Of a DNA stretch of 64,000 nucleotides, positions 32,483 to 43,246 are shown one piece after another. Every line of letters starts with the position of its first letter. Position 1 is the stretch's first letter. The position numbers and the translations under genes are program-made. The DNA lies in NCBI RefSeq assembly GCF_030272615.1, contig NC_081410.1:224677415-224741414 (forward strand), given 5' to 3'. Under the pieces are notes generated by a model, which searched no databases, was not told the DNA's origin, and worked only from the letters and a program-made list of their open reading frames with translations. The DNA comes from Cryptomeria japonica (lineage: Eukaryota; Streptophyta; Pinopsida; Cupressales; Cupressaceae).

Positions 32483-35400
32483 ATGGCATCCGGATCATTA
32501 TCTTCTCCTACTTTCATTGTGAATCCCGCTATTATTTAGGTCAAGGATAGGCTTAGGCCTGTTTTCTAGGAAGTTCCCCATATTGCTAATAAGGAAGACT
32601 CTACTGACGCATTTTCGAGAGTTCCTGATGGCGTGGTTTATGTAGAAGATGTCAGGGCCTATATTCACTGCACATTGGAGGATTTAGGCACTAAGGAAAT
32701 CAAGGGGATGTATCAATCTATGATACTAGGTAGCTCTGGAACAATCAAACCAGAATATCAAATCATTGAGGATCTAGGGTTAACCGGAATCCTATACATA
32801 CCAGAATTCAAGGATGAAGTGATCAGATGTTCTGAGAAGGGTCCATAATGAATTCATTTGGCTAAACCAGCCCCACATGATTACAAAAGAAGCTATTCAG
32901 GCGGTCACTAGCTTACCCAAAGTTGGACAGGAACCAGGAAAGAAGATCTCCAACACTGTGGTTGAGAAGCTCACCAACGCAACCCATGATGGAAGATCTA
33001 TGAGAGTTAGCACCATCAAAGACACAGATGTGAAATTTGCCAGCATGATCCTTGGCTATAAGGTAACTCAATCAAGTCGATTGAACTCTATTTCTAGTTC
33101 TTGTATCCATGTTGCATATCAGATGATAAAGAATAATAAAAAATATGACTTGTGTGAATGGTTGAGGAGTGAGTTAATGATTAATCTTGGCAAGATTAAA
33201 GGGGTTAAGAAAGGAACTTTCAGGTTTGGGAATCTTATTGTCTGTTTGATGTTATACTTCATGCATGAGCTATCGGGTTTGGGAAAGAAGCATTGGGCTC
33301 ATGACATACCGATAGGTATGCAGATCAAAGAAGCAATCACTGGTCTTGGCAGTAATAGGGATGAGAAGCTTTTGGGGCTACTTCAAAACTTTTCAAGAAA
33401 ACATGAGACTGAGGGAGAGAATTTCTAAACACATTGTGGAGAAATACTCCACTGATATTTGCTTTATGGTAAAAACAGATGAGACATTGATGGAAGCAGT
33501 GGAACCCAGAACTATATGGATCACTGAATTAGGTTATGAAGTAGATGACAACATTTTGGAGTTATATGCTAAAATGTTGATAGATGCTCCTTTTGATGAT
33601 AAGGATGAACACTTTGGCACTACAGAGGAGAAGGCTCTTGAGGTTAAGATTGGTTTCAACAAGAAAAGAAGAGAAAAGAAGATAGACAAAATGTCTGCAT
33701 TTGTTTAAGATGTAATTCACAAGATAGATACAGAACTAGGTTATGGATCTAAACTGGTAGATCAACTAGTAGCAACAAGTGCTCTTGAGGTGAAGAGGCC
33801 TAAGACTTTAATTTCTTCTATCACTTCTAACTCTGATCCATAGGATAATGAACCTCTTGCATTCAGAAGGGTACAGAGGAAGAAAGCTGACAAGCCTCTG
33901 GTAGAGGAGAAGAAGCTGGAGCCAAGGAGGAAGCTGGATAGAAAGGTAACAACTGCACACACACCTCCGGCAAGGAAACCTACTCAGAAGAGGCAGCCTG
34001 CTCCATCCGTTCCTCCAACCCCCAGGAAGAAGAAAAAGAGTGATGAAGCAACTGAATCTGGTAAAATGACTTGTGCAGAGTTAATTGATGAGATAACTAA
34101 AGATGGAATGTTGAAAAATGTGTCAAATTTTTATGAATATTTAGATGATAATGAGTGAAATGAAATAGAAGAAGCAATTTTGTTATATTTAGACATATAT
34201 AAGAAGGCTTTGATAGAGATTTTGAAGGAAATTCCCTTACCATTGTATAATAAGTTAGATGCAAGAAGATTAGATGCAATCAGGAGGGACAAAGAAAATC
34301 AAAGAAGTTGAACTTTTCAATATGTGTGGCTCTATAAATAATGAGGAAATGAAAAGATGTATAGATGTTGCTAATAGAACAGTCTTTAGCAGAAAAACTC
34401 GACAAATAGGCCTAATGATGGGTAGAGTCAATGAGATAGTAAATGAGACCAGAGATGGTTGGACCAAATTATTCCAAAAGAATCTTGATTTTCTCACTTC
34501 TCAAGAAGAATTTGCTAAGGCAACAACTCCCACCATTCTGGACAAATCTAAAGGGAAAGGAATTTTGGGAAGTTCAGTTGAAATTTTGAGTGAACCAGCA
34601 GTTAAACCCAAAATTGATGAGAGTGTATAGACTAAACTGACGGAGACTACATTTGTACAGTCTCGGAAAGACAATGTACAGGTTACAGATAATATTGTGG
34701 ATAATACTCCATCGACAGTAACTGATACTGCACCCATTGGCGAAGCCACTGGTGCATTAGAAGATGAGAAAAGAGATACATCGGGAGGGGATAAGGAAGA
34801 TAAGGAAAAGGAGACTGAACTGACATTTGATTCCCCGGCAAAACTTTTGGCAATTGACACTTCTCAAGTTGAGAAGAAATCAATTACAGGAGATGAGTCC
34901 TACAGAGTTAATGATGATGGCTACTCAAAAGCTATTGAAGGAGGGATCTGCAGACAAAGGAATAATAGATCAATTAATAATAGTTTTGCATAGATTGATT
35001 CCTGAATGTATGATTGAAAATGAAGCAAGCCCTTCTAGCAAGCTTAAGGCACTAACAAAGCATATATCTAAAAACTTTCAATCATTGTAGCAGATTTCTG
35101 ACAAGAAGGCACTTGAAAGATTTACTGTGGACAAGAAAGTCGCTTTTGACTAGATTATTGAGACAAAGAAGAGGAAGTTTGAAGAGAAACTTATGCTCAT
35201 TGAAAATTCTTTGAAACAATGTACTAACATCTACAAGGTCCGTTGTAATATAGAGATTCTTACAACAAATGTAGATTAGCGGTTAAAGGAATTACATGAA
35301 AAGATTGCTAATATTGCTAATTCTTTTGATGGACTAACTTCACTCACAACTTCCATTGATGGACAAATTTTGACCTTGGAGAACCAAGTTTTTTCTTTTG

Positions 35401-35669
35401 AAAAGGAAAGAGACAAGATCATTCGGAGAGCAAGGAGTCTCAGAGGTTTGGTGAGTCCAAGATTGGATTCACTTGGTGTACATAAAAGGGAATGTATGGA
35501 TATGCTTGTGAAGCCCACACCGACATAAGTCATTGATAAAGAAACATTTGCACATTTACTGAGTAGACTTGTATCCATATCTAGAACACTCAAAACCGGT
35601 TGGGATACCTATGTACAGTTGCTAGAGAAAGCTTACCTGAAAATTTTGAGATTGGTCAAACTTTGGTAA
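32483..35669 (+). pseudogene. ORF2 of element 2: large protein of unknown family
   Basis: Starts at ATG 32483 and ends at TAA 35667-35669, about 1060 codons if frames are linked. Frameshifts lie near 32825, 33350-33430, 34270-34310 and 34890, and stops are mostly TAG. The N-terminus has VVYVEDVRAYIHC...E...EI, aligning to ORF2 of element 1. Next is a segment not in element 1 (about 32825-33430: HNEFIWLNQPH, GRSMRVSTI, CEWLRSEL, GTFRFGNLIVCLMLYFMHEL). Then come a Lys/Pro-rich basic linker (about 33870-34060), an acidic part (34740-34850) and a coiled-coil C-terminus (35090-35660) with the FEKERDKIIRRARSLRGLVS and TGWDTYVQLL blocks that echo element 1. I do not recognise the family. Confidence 0.65.
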
Positions 35670-35900
35670 AGTAATCTGTAATTATTCTTTCAATTCTTTC
35701 ACCGGTCTTTGGCATTGATGCCAAAGGGGGAGTGTATATAATGTGAAAAATATGTATGTAATCCTAAGGGGAGGATATCAGGTAGAGTATATTGTTGATA
35801 GGGTCAATCAGCTCGGGGGGAGCATGTTTCATGTTTCAGTTGAACCGACAAGGAATCCATTTTTCACATGAGTGTTGCCATCAATGCCAAAGGGGGAGAT
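35670..35900 (+). other. 3' UTR of element 2 with repeated polypurine tracts
   Basis: Tracts occur at about 35716 (gccaaagggggagtg), 35768 (aaggggagg), 35814 (cggggggagcatg) and 35889-35900 (aaagggggagat). Only the last abuts the LTR. The atgccaaaggggga phrase occurs twice nearly verbatim. Confidence 0.65.
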
Positions 35901-36761
35901 TGATGACAATTGACACTCATTGGAATCATATGTTGTCATTGACGGCAACAAGATTATATTGAAGGCATATACCGTCATTTGGAGGCATACACCGATGAAT
36001 ACCGACATTGGAGTATTTAGGGTCATCACCGGCACCGACACTGACAACCAACACTTCAGTGAAGTCGACATCAGTTTGAGATCCAAAAGGTTTTATTTGT
36101 AAAATCATTTTGTAATTATTATATAAGGGCCGAAATTGAATATCTTTTGTATTGTAATCCGACATAAGGCATATTGTTTGTAAAGGGTATATAAGTCAGT
36201 CTGTTAGGTCATTTTCATATAAGACAAGATATATGAAAAAGGTAGAGGAATTGTGTAATGCGAAGGATATGTATGAAGGTCATTTGTATGGGAATGTAAT
36301 ATCATACTAAGATCAATAGATGGTTTGTAAAGTATTCTTGGAGGAAAGGAGATACCAGTAGAAGGATTCAGGGTTCGTGAACCGGTACAAAATAGAGCTT
36401 TAACCGGAACTCTTTTTGGCATTGCAGATGCATTTTGTGAGTTCACCGGTATTGTTTTATCTTAGCAAAAGCTTGTAGTCAGTGAGACTCTTTTGTGTTG
36501 AGCAATGTGCTCTAGGTAGTGTGTCTTCCTACATGTGCAGGCTCATGCTATGTAATATCTTTCATATGGCCAGTGAATTGATATTGTGGGTCACAAATCC
36601 CACCATGGTTTTTCCTCTTTGAGGTTTTCCACGTATAAATTCAGTGGTTATGGTGTTCATTCATGTGGCTGGTTTATTTACTTCATGTTATATGTTTCTT
36701 TATTTACTAGTTTATATGTGTATGTTATAATAAGGTAAAATCTTATATTACTGGCATAACA
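35901..36761 (+). repeat. 3' LTR of element 2, truncated at its end
   Basis: Starts TGATGACAATTGACACTC, parallel to TGTTGGAAATTGACATTC of the 5' LTR, and follows it until GGCATAACA near 36761. There the sequence diverges and the last ~36 bp (poly-C box to CCAACA) are missing. Confidence 0.8.
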
Positions 36762-38121
36762 TTGGCTATCTTTCCACATTTGGGAAGTGATCAACTCTTA
36801 TTCTATGGTGGTTGCAATCTATCTTTAAGGCTAATATAAGGGTGAAAGCAAGTTCAAGTAATGTAAGAGTGTTATAGGTACATTAGAAGCTCTAAAATTG
36901 TTGTGTGGGTTCATTGATGTTTTTAGGTGATTGTGTATCTATAATCAAGTCTTTTGATTGTAGAACAAAGCATATTTGCTCTTTGGAGCTTAAATTTTTA
37001 GCTCTATTAAATTTTCTTTGGTGCAAATTATGTATAATCAATTTTGCGTGTGTTTCTATCTATTATTTCTACATTTGTTTTAGAATACATCCATTATACT
37101 TAATTTGAATGTCTTTGTTATGTGGCATTCATATTAAGTAGTTAATAGTGCATTTTAAGGGTTTAGTTGAAGTTTTTTCTATCAAACATATGTTTATAAA
37201 TAGCAAAGAAGTGTGCCCTCAAGATAAACTTTTTTTAGAATAAAAAATCTATATCAAAACCAAGGATTCAAATATAAAACCTCAATGAATTGATTCATAT
37301 CACAACATTTAACATCAATGAATCGCTTCCTATCACAACATCTAATCATTAAATATCAAATTAATCTTATTTTTTTAGATTAAGATCAGGTAACCCCCTA
37401 TAAATTGTAATGTTGGCACAACATGTTGATACCACGTAGATTGAAGGGGGAGTGGACCTCATAACTTCATACCTATCATAAGAAGCTTTCACCAATCGAA
37501 AAACCCCAACCCAACTTTTTTATCTAAATTTATTTGTATTAACTAAACACATTAAACAAGCCACACTTATTAGCTTGGCATAAAAAATAGTGTGTTCTCT
37601 AACCAAGCTCCAAGCTAAGGTGTGAGGTAGATAGTAGGCGTGTAGGTGCTAAGGAGTGATATATATATTCTTTAAAATTATTGGCTAATCTTTCAAATGC
37701 TGATTTCCATATCAGCGTCCTTCATTTTACAATATGGGGAGGGGATGACAGAGAGCCAATGGTAACCACACAAATATTTAGGAAGGACGCTCAGTTCTCA
37801 CCATACAATTACAGCGTGACTACTGCCACCCCTGAATTTCATACCCAGCTAATCCAAAATTATCACATTTGCTTCCTGCACAATATAAATTCTTCCAAAT
37901 TTAGCCTCCCCACATACAGATTCCATTTCAAGGACACTATTACCTGTATGTCAGATTTTCCTGCACTGAGAATTTTCATTGAAACTGAAGTTTATATATA
38001 CCATAGCTGTGGGAACATTTGTGATGCATAGCTTGAGCTCATCAAATGGGAAAAACAGACTAGAAATAGTACACAAACTGCTTTGAAGAACTTGAGGTGT
38101 GAGCAGAGACGTGATAACATT
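36762..38121 (+). other. Upstream region of the host gene
   Basis: No retroelement coding is recognised. A stretch without stops at 37681-38031 has no ATG start and no family match, so I treat it as 5' flanking or UTR. An AT-rich tatatatattctttaaaatta is at about 37660-37681. The promoter cannot be placed from sequence alone. Confidence 0.35.
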
Positions 38122-41100
38122 ATGGCTTGTGCAGGAAAATCCGTTGGCCTTAAAAACCTATATCTTCCATCTCATGTGGACATTCCTTCTACAAAGATTT
38201 TCAATCATCATTTCAGCCCAAGAAGGCTATTCTTGAAGAACCCAAAAGATGAGATGAAATTGATTGCTATTGTGAGAAGAAATTGGGGACAAGTCGTCTG
38301 TGCTTCTGAGCCAGAGTCAGCTATATCCACCTCCACTTGTAAGTAGTCAGTTAATCTCTGTAAAAATTAGTACAGGGTTAAGAATGTCAGGGTAATGATT
38401 AACAATAAGGAAAAATGTTTGAATTGGCCTTAATTATCGATCACAGCTCAATTGCAGTTTGGCATTGCTTTCATAACTACAATTCAGTAGGGCAAATTTC
38501 CCGGAACAATTTTAGTTCACTGTTATTTGAAAACCATAATGCTAGACCAGGTGATGGTTTGTTGTTTTCTTATATTATTTCTTTGTTGGAGGTATTAAAT
38601 TCCTGTGGCATTGAGGTTTATAAGAGCACTTAACATTAGGGTTTCCCCGTGTTACGTTAAGCTTGAAACAGTCTTCAATGCCATTTGGATTTTTCCTGTA
38701 TTCTTGGTGATATGTTTGATTGTTAGTGAATTCATTGGACAGTCCAGAATTGACTTCAAAATCGAAAACCATTCTTCCTTCTTCGAATATTGTTACTGTT
38801 TCGAAATTCAATGGGAAAATGCATTCGTAACTTCTTCTTCAGGGGGAAAAACATGATTTTTTTTAATTTGAAAAAGAGTATAAATTAGTTTATAAGAAAA
38901 GTCAATCCATCCTTAAAAAATTAAGAACAGAATCCAATCTTGAAGCCATGTACATTATGAAAAACTTCTTTGTGGCCTACCTTTATGTCAAAAACCCAAG
39001 GCCGCAGTTGAATATGTTTGATAGATTTAATCTAAAATTCTTCAGTCCCCACAAGTACAGGGTGATTAATGAACTCAGGAGATCTCTCGGTAAAAGAAGT
39101 GATAGAGAAAGAACAGAGTTTTTTTTAATAAGTGATGGTGCCTAGGAATGCATTGAAATTGGGGTTTTCCTAGGCTTAACTAAATTGGGTGTTTGCACCC
39201 ATGACAGGGTTTGTTAACTATCAAATTTTCCAAATACCGGAGTCGGATAAATTTGATAATCTAACCCACTTTCAAACATTACAGTTCATCCTTTTTATAA
39301 ACAAAACTCCCTAGATGTTTGAAAGCCATCTAAGTAATTCCTGAAACTCTCTTGCCAAATGTGGTTGGTCAGCTTGTTGCTTCTTTGCATATTTTGAATC
39401 AGATGGGGTTTTCATCGATAACTCTAGATACTATTTTGCTAATACGATCGTGGTATCACAGCCTATGCAATTTCTGATTTTGGATGACCGAGAAGTAGAA
39501 CCAACCATACAAGATTGTAAACGGGTCACCTTTGATTAGTATCCTATCTAATACCAGCATTCTGCTAAATGTAGACATTTTGATACAAAGAATTGAAGGA
39601 TGGGATGGATTGCATCTGAGAGAGAAGAAGAATCAGGAGATTGTTGATTGCTAATTCTAAAAGAAAATGGGGAAATGGGGGAATAAATGTGTTAATATCA
39701 TTAGTAATGTACAGACAATTTTCGCAGTTCTTGGGCTCGGAATATTCAAACTAGGAAAATGCCTGGTGAAAAGCTCCGAAAGATTTGATTACAGACCACT
39801 TAAGTCGGAATTTATTGAACTAGGAAAATGCTCGGTGCAAAGCTCCGAAAAGATTTGATTATAAACCACTTAAAGGCAGACTGATTTTGAACATTGAGAA
39901 TTAGTTTGTGTGTTGATTTCGTCATAGCCTGAAACTCGGCAACAACTCATCAAAAAATTTGAATCTGCCCACAAAAACCAAGCCAAGCTTGGGAGTGTTG
40001 GGCCACTAGAGAAGGCTATTGCCGCACCATGGAAGAGCATAAAAAATGGAAGACAGATTGGATCCAATACAAAAAGAAAAGGATTGGATGTTCAATGGAA
40101 AAAAAGATTTGATATGTTGATTGACTTTTTTATCACGTTGGATTGTGACCCAGCAATCACCTATTATATATTACTTATTTCTGTAACTAGGTGTGCACCA
40201 GATATTATCAACTATGCTCACTGTAGACCAATTGTACTACTTCTGTAAATGCTAGGTTGTACCTGAGAACCCCACTATCCTAAAGTGCTGTGAACAATGT
40301 TCACAATTGTTATTGCTCACTCAAAGCAGCCTGAGAAGCAGAAATGCTGCTTACCATAGATGATATTATTGTATTTTATTTTTCTGTTTGTAGGTTTAAC
40401 ATTGTTATAACATGCTTAGTAGTGAATGTTTAGCACTTGCACGTACAGGCATGTTTGGGTTAGATTCTGAAATTTTATGTATTATATGGGAAAGTAGCGT
40501 GTCATCTAAGATAAGAGATGTTCTGGGACAGTTTCTGGTAGATGCATATGGCACATCACAAATTTGTACCGTTTGCATTTATGGTGGACTTACTAGAGAT
40601 TTTATACACCGAGGAGCTTAAATTAACTTCCAAACTTCGTACTCTTCTACAGTGAAAGATTCCAAACCAGAAGCAAAAGCTAAAGTGGAAAACACTACAG
40701 TCAAACCAGTGAAAGATACTAAACCAGAAGCAAACGCTAAAGTCGAAAGCACTGCAGTCAAACCAGTGAAAGATATCACCAATGCTCAAAAGGCTCCAAC
40801 AGAGGTGAAGGAAAATGCAACATCTGTCAAACCCGCTCCACCAAAAGCAAAAGTGGCAGCAGCAACAAAAGCTCCACCTAAACCTTTGCCTGAAATGATG
40901 GCAGAGGAAGTTATCCCTGCAGTAAAGGCTATACTTGAAAAGGAAGAGGATATTTCTGATATTGAGCTTGCATTTGAAGACAACAAGGTTTGTAAACCAG
41001 TCCACCATTTTTCTCCTTGCCCATTCAGATTATAAGTTATAATAGTAAGATATGGTCTGTAATCCTAACCATTAAGTTTTGTGTATCTGAGCAGCTGGAA

Positions 41101-42373
41101 GGAAGCTTTGCAAAGGGAGAAATACCTTATAGCTTTTGGGTGTTCTTTCTGGATGGGACAGTTCAGGGTATGTATTAATTCAATTTTCTTCACTGGGTGA
41201 CTGTGACCTAAAGTTATGTAAGGCCACAACTTTTGAGGCTAACCTTCTTATTAGTTTTTAATTAAGATCTGATTTTATATCTGATTGGCTTCTTATCGCA
41301 CTCACTGATCCATCATCAGGATAGTTTGGTAAAAACCAAGAATAGTAGTGCTCCTAGGATACACAGGAAAAGGCTAGGGTCCCATGGAGGGGGCTTCCTA
41401 AAAAATAGAGCTGAAGCTGCTGAGATTTTTAAGGAAGCCCCTTCTAGTTAGTGGTCCCATGAATTTTGTATTGCAATTCAGTTCATAAATTTAAGCTCTT
41501 AAATTTAAGGAAGTTGGTGAAAAATAATCAAATAAATTTCATTTTCATTTTTTTGTAAATTGTTTTGGCAAGATTCATTTATGTTTTTGTGGGAATCAAA
41601 CTCAGATGATTGACAAATGGCAAACAATATTGCTAAACTGTTCCCACCCCATTTTCACCCAGACCTAAAATGTAGGAGCTTCTATTTTCTAAGAAAAGAT
41701 TCCAAATAATCCTGTAGCCCAGAAATTTTTTTTCATGAGACCTCCTCTTCCCTAAAAATAGAAGCTTAAGCCCCCTCATAAAACCCTTGCTTAAATAGCT
41801 GTAAAAACTAGAGTTAGAGTAAACAAAGAAACAGGATAAGATAAGATAAAATAAAATAAAAATAGGCTAATAAGGTAAATTATGATATACCCAAGTGAAT
41901 AAAGTTCAATATGAAAGCAATAAGCAGAAACTGAAGTGAAAAGGCCAGAATAGAGGCAAAAGTGGAGCAATGGGAAGAAGAGAATGAAGGAACAAATATA
42001 ATAAATTGCTGTTTTATTTTATTGAAAATATGTTATCCATAACTATCTTTAGTACATAAATCTTGTGTTATCCATGTTTTACCCATTATGGAAAAGAAAT
42101 CCATTACATTCTTGATTATAGTTACAAACTTCAGTAAGTTATTGTTTCTATATTCTTTTGAGCTTGGGGGAAATTAGCTGTGTTGAATCTGAGTTCATTG
42201 GTGCAGGTCTAAAGGCATTTTCACTTACATCATATGGCGCACCACCTAGCACTTTTGAGCCCTTCCTTACAATTGACAGGAAACCTACATCAGCTTCGAT
42301 AACTTTTGGGATTCACAAACGACTGAGTGCTCAGAGGATTCTGCCTGAAAAACCAGTAGAAACTAAGCAGTAA
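38122..42373 (+). CDS. Predicted chloroplast protein, DUF2996-like, four exons
   Basis: Proposed exons are 38122-38338, 40653-40987, 41095-41167 and 42207-42373, total 792 nt, 263 residues. Phases fit: exon 1 ends with one base before GTAAGT, exon 2 starts with two bases after TTCTACAG, exon 2/3 is phase 0, exon 3/4 phase 1. Exon 1 encodes a Ser/Arg-rich N-terminus that looks like a transit peptide. Exon 2 has a Lys/Ala/Pro-rich part with two copies of a 20-residue VKD-KPEA-AKVE-T-VKP unit, then PEMMAEEVIPAVKAILEKEE. Exons 3-4 give IPYSFWVFFLDGTVQ and KAFSLTSYGAPPSTFEPFL with a C-terminal HKRLSAQ. The KAFS-x4-G-x-PST-E-F pattern and the C-terminal RL-x-Q recall DUF2996, conserved in cyanobacteria and plastids with unknown function. 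No frame damage is seen. Extra exons in the long first intron cannot be excluded. Confidence 0.65.
38339..40652 (+). other. Long first intron of the DUF2996-like gene, with a tandem duplication
   Basis: About 2.3 kb, from a consensus GTAAGT donor to a TTCTACAG acceptor. It holds a duplicated unit with a period of 69 bp (ctaggaaaatg...agctccgaaa...gatttgatta...accactta) at 39751-39880. No transposon coding is recognised inside it. Confidence 0.5.
41168..42206 (+). other. Third intron of the DUF2996-like gene
   Basis: 1039 bp from GTATGT to TTGGTGCAG, AT-rich with a (gataa)n-like stretch near 41837-41862. No embedded gene is seen. Confidence 0.55.
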
Positions 42374-42671
42374 CGTTGGCTATGATTGTAATTCATAAGG
42401 TTCAGTACAAAATTTTCAAGAGAAAATGAAACTTTACTCCCCGGCCGAGGTTCCTATGTAGCTAATTAATATTCATTGTATTGGCTACTGGTGGGATGCA
42501 CCTCATTCAAAAGAAGTGTTTTTGTTTTTTTTTTATCGAAAAGCTGTTTGGATATCTATTAATCAAGCATTAAACTAGAAGTTACACATGTAGTTATTAA
42601 ATGAGTTAGTATTTATATGAATGGCAAACTTGTAACTAGTAGTACTCTCTTTTAACAAAATTTGTTAAAAA
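42374..42671 (+). other. 3' flank of the host gene
   Basis: Follows the TAA at 42371-42373. It contains a T-run near 42525 and no gene. Confidence 0.45.
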
Positions 42672-43246
42672 CTCTCTCTTAGGTTTATTAGACAAGGTTG
42701 CCTCTTTACTTCTTTTCTATTATATCCCCTCTACTCCTTTCTTATTATACTCTTGATTGTCGATGCTCTCAAATACTTCTTTGATTATGCTTATTCCCAC
42801 AAAAATTTTAAAAGGCATACACTTCCTTCAAAATGCCCATGTTCTTAATTTCTTCTATGCTAGTGACAATCTACTATTCCTTCAAAATACAATCGATGAA
42901 GTGAATAATGCCATTATTGTTCTTGACTTATTATGTTTGGTGTTAAGCTCCAACTTTTCTATGCTCAAAAATAAATTCTTTATGATTAACTATAACGTAA
43001 CTCTTTCTTAGATCACCCCAAATTGAACTTAATCCGGCAAGGTGTTATCACCTGAAACCTCAATAGGCCTTTTGGTTTGGGGGTTACTCATTGTGATATG
43101 TGATCTTCATTCATATTGAAGTTCAAGGACGAACTTTTGCATTGGATTAAGAAATTCTTATCCATGGCTAGTTGTATTCATGTAGCCAACAAACTTATGA
43201 TTGTCAATCATTTATATTTACTACTACGAGCTCTCTTTTATGAATT
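42672..43246 (+). pseudogene. LINE (L1-type) reverse transcriptase fragment
   Basis: Translation pieces follow LINE RT order. R-Q-G-C (42690-42701) stands where plant LINEs have RQGCPLSP. HVLNFFYASDNLLFLQ (about 42838-42885) takes the place of the FADDTLLF catalytic box, with one Asp lost. The LSSNFSMLKNKFF segment follows where GLKxNxxKS is usual. After a frame change come RPFGLGVTHCDM and LHWIKKFLSMASCIHVANKL (about 43065-43200), matching the W..K.LS.AGRI..... block. It ends abruptly at 43246 where a gypsy LTR begins. Confidence 0.65.

Larger units (their letters stand above)
30016..36761 (+). mobile_element. Second RT-less two-ORF LTR retrotransposon (element 2)
   Basis: About 6.7 kb with LTRs 30016-30897 and 35901 to about 36761, a primer site TGGTATCAGAGC at 30900-30911 and a polypurine tract at 35889-35900. 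It encodes ORF1 (coiled coil and four zinc knuckles) and a large ORF2 (32483-35669), but no protease, integrase or RT. The 3' LTR lacks its last ~36 bp, so no TSD can be matched. The LTR sequence differs from element 1 (8245-14516), but the leader, ORF1 design and both ends of ORF2 correspond. Confidence 0.85.

Noticed and set aside
37681-38031. 116-residue open stretch upstream of the host gene
   Set aside because: No ATG start, no recognised family, and it ends before the chosen transit-peptide exon; more likely 5' flank or UTR.
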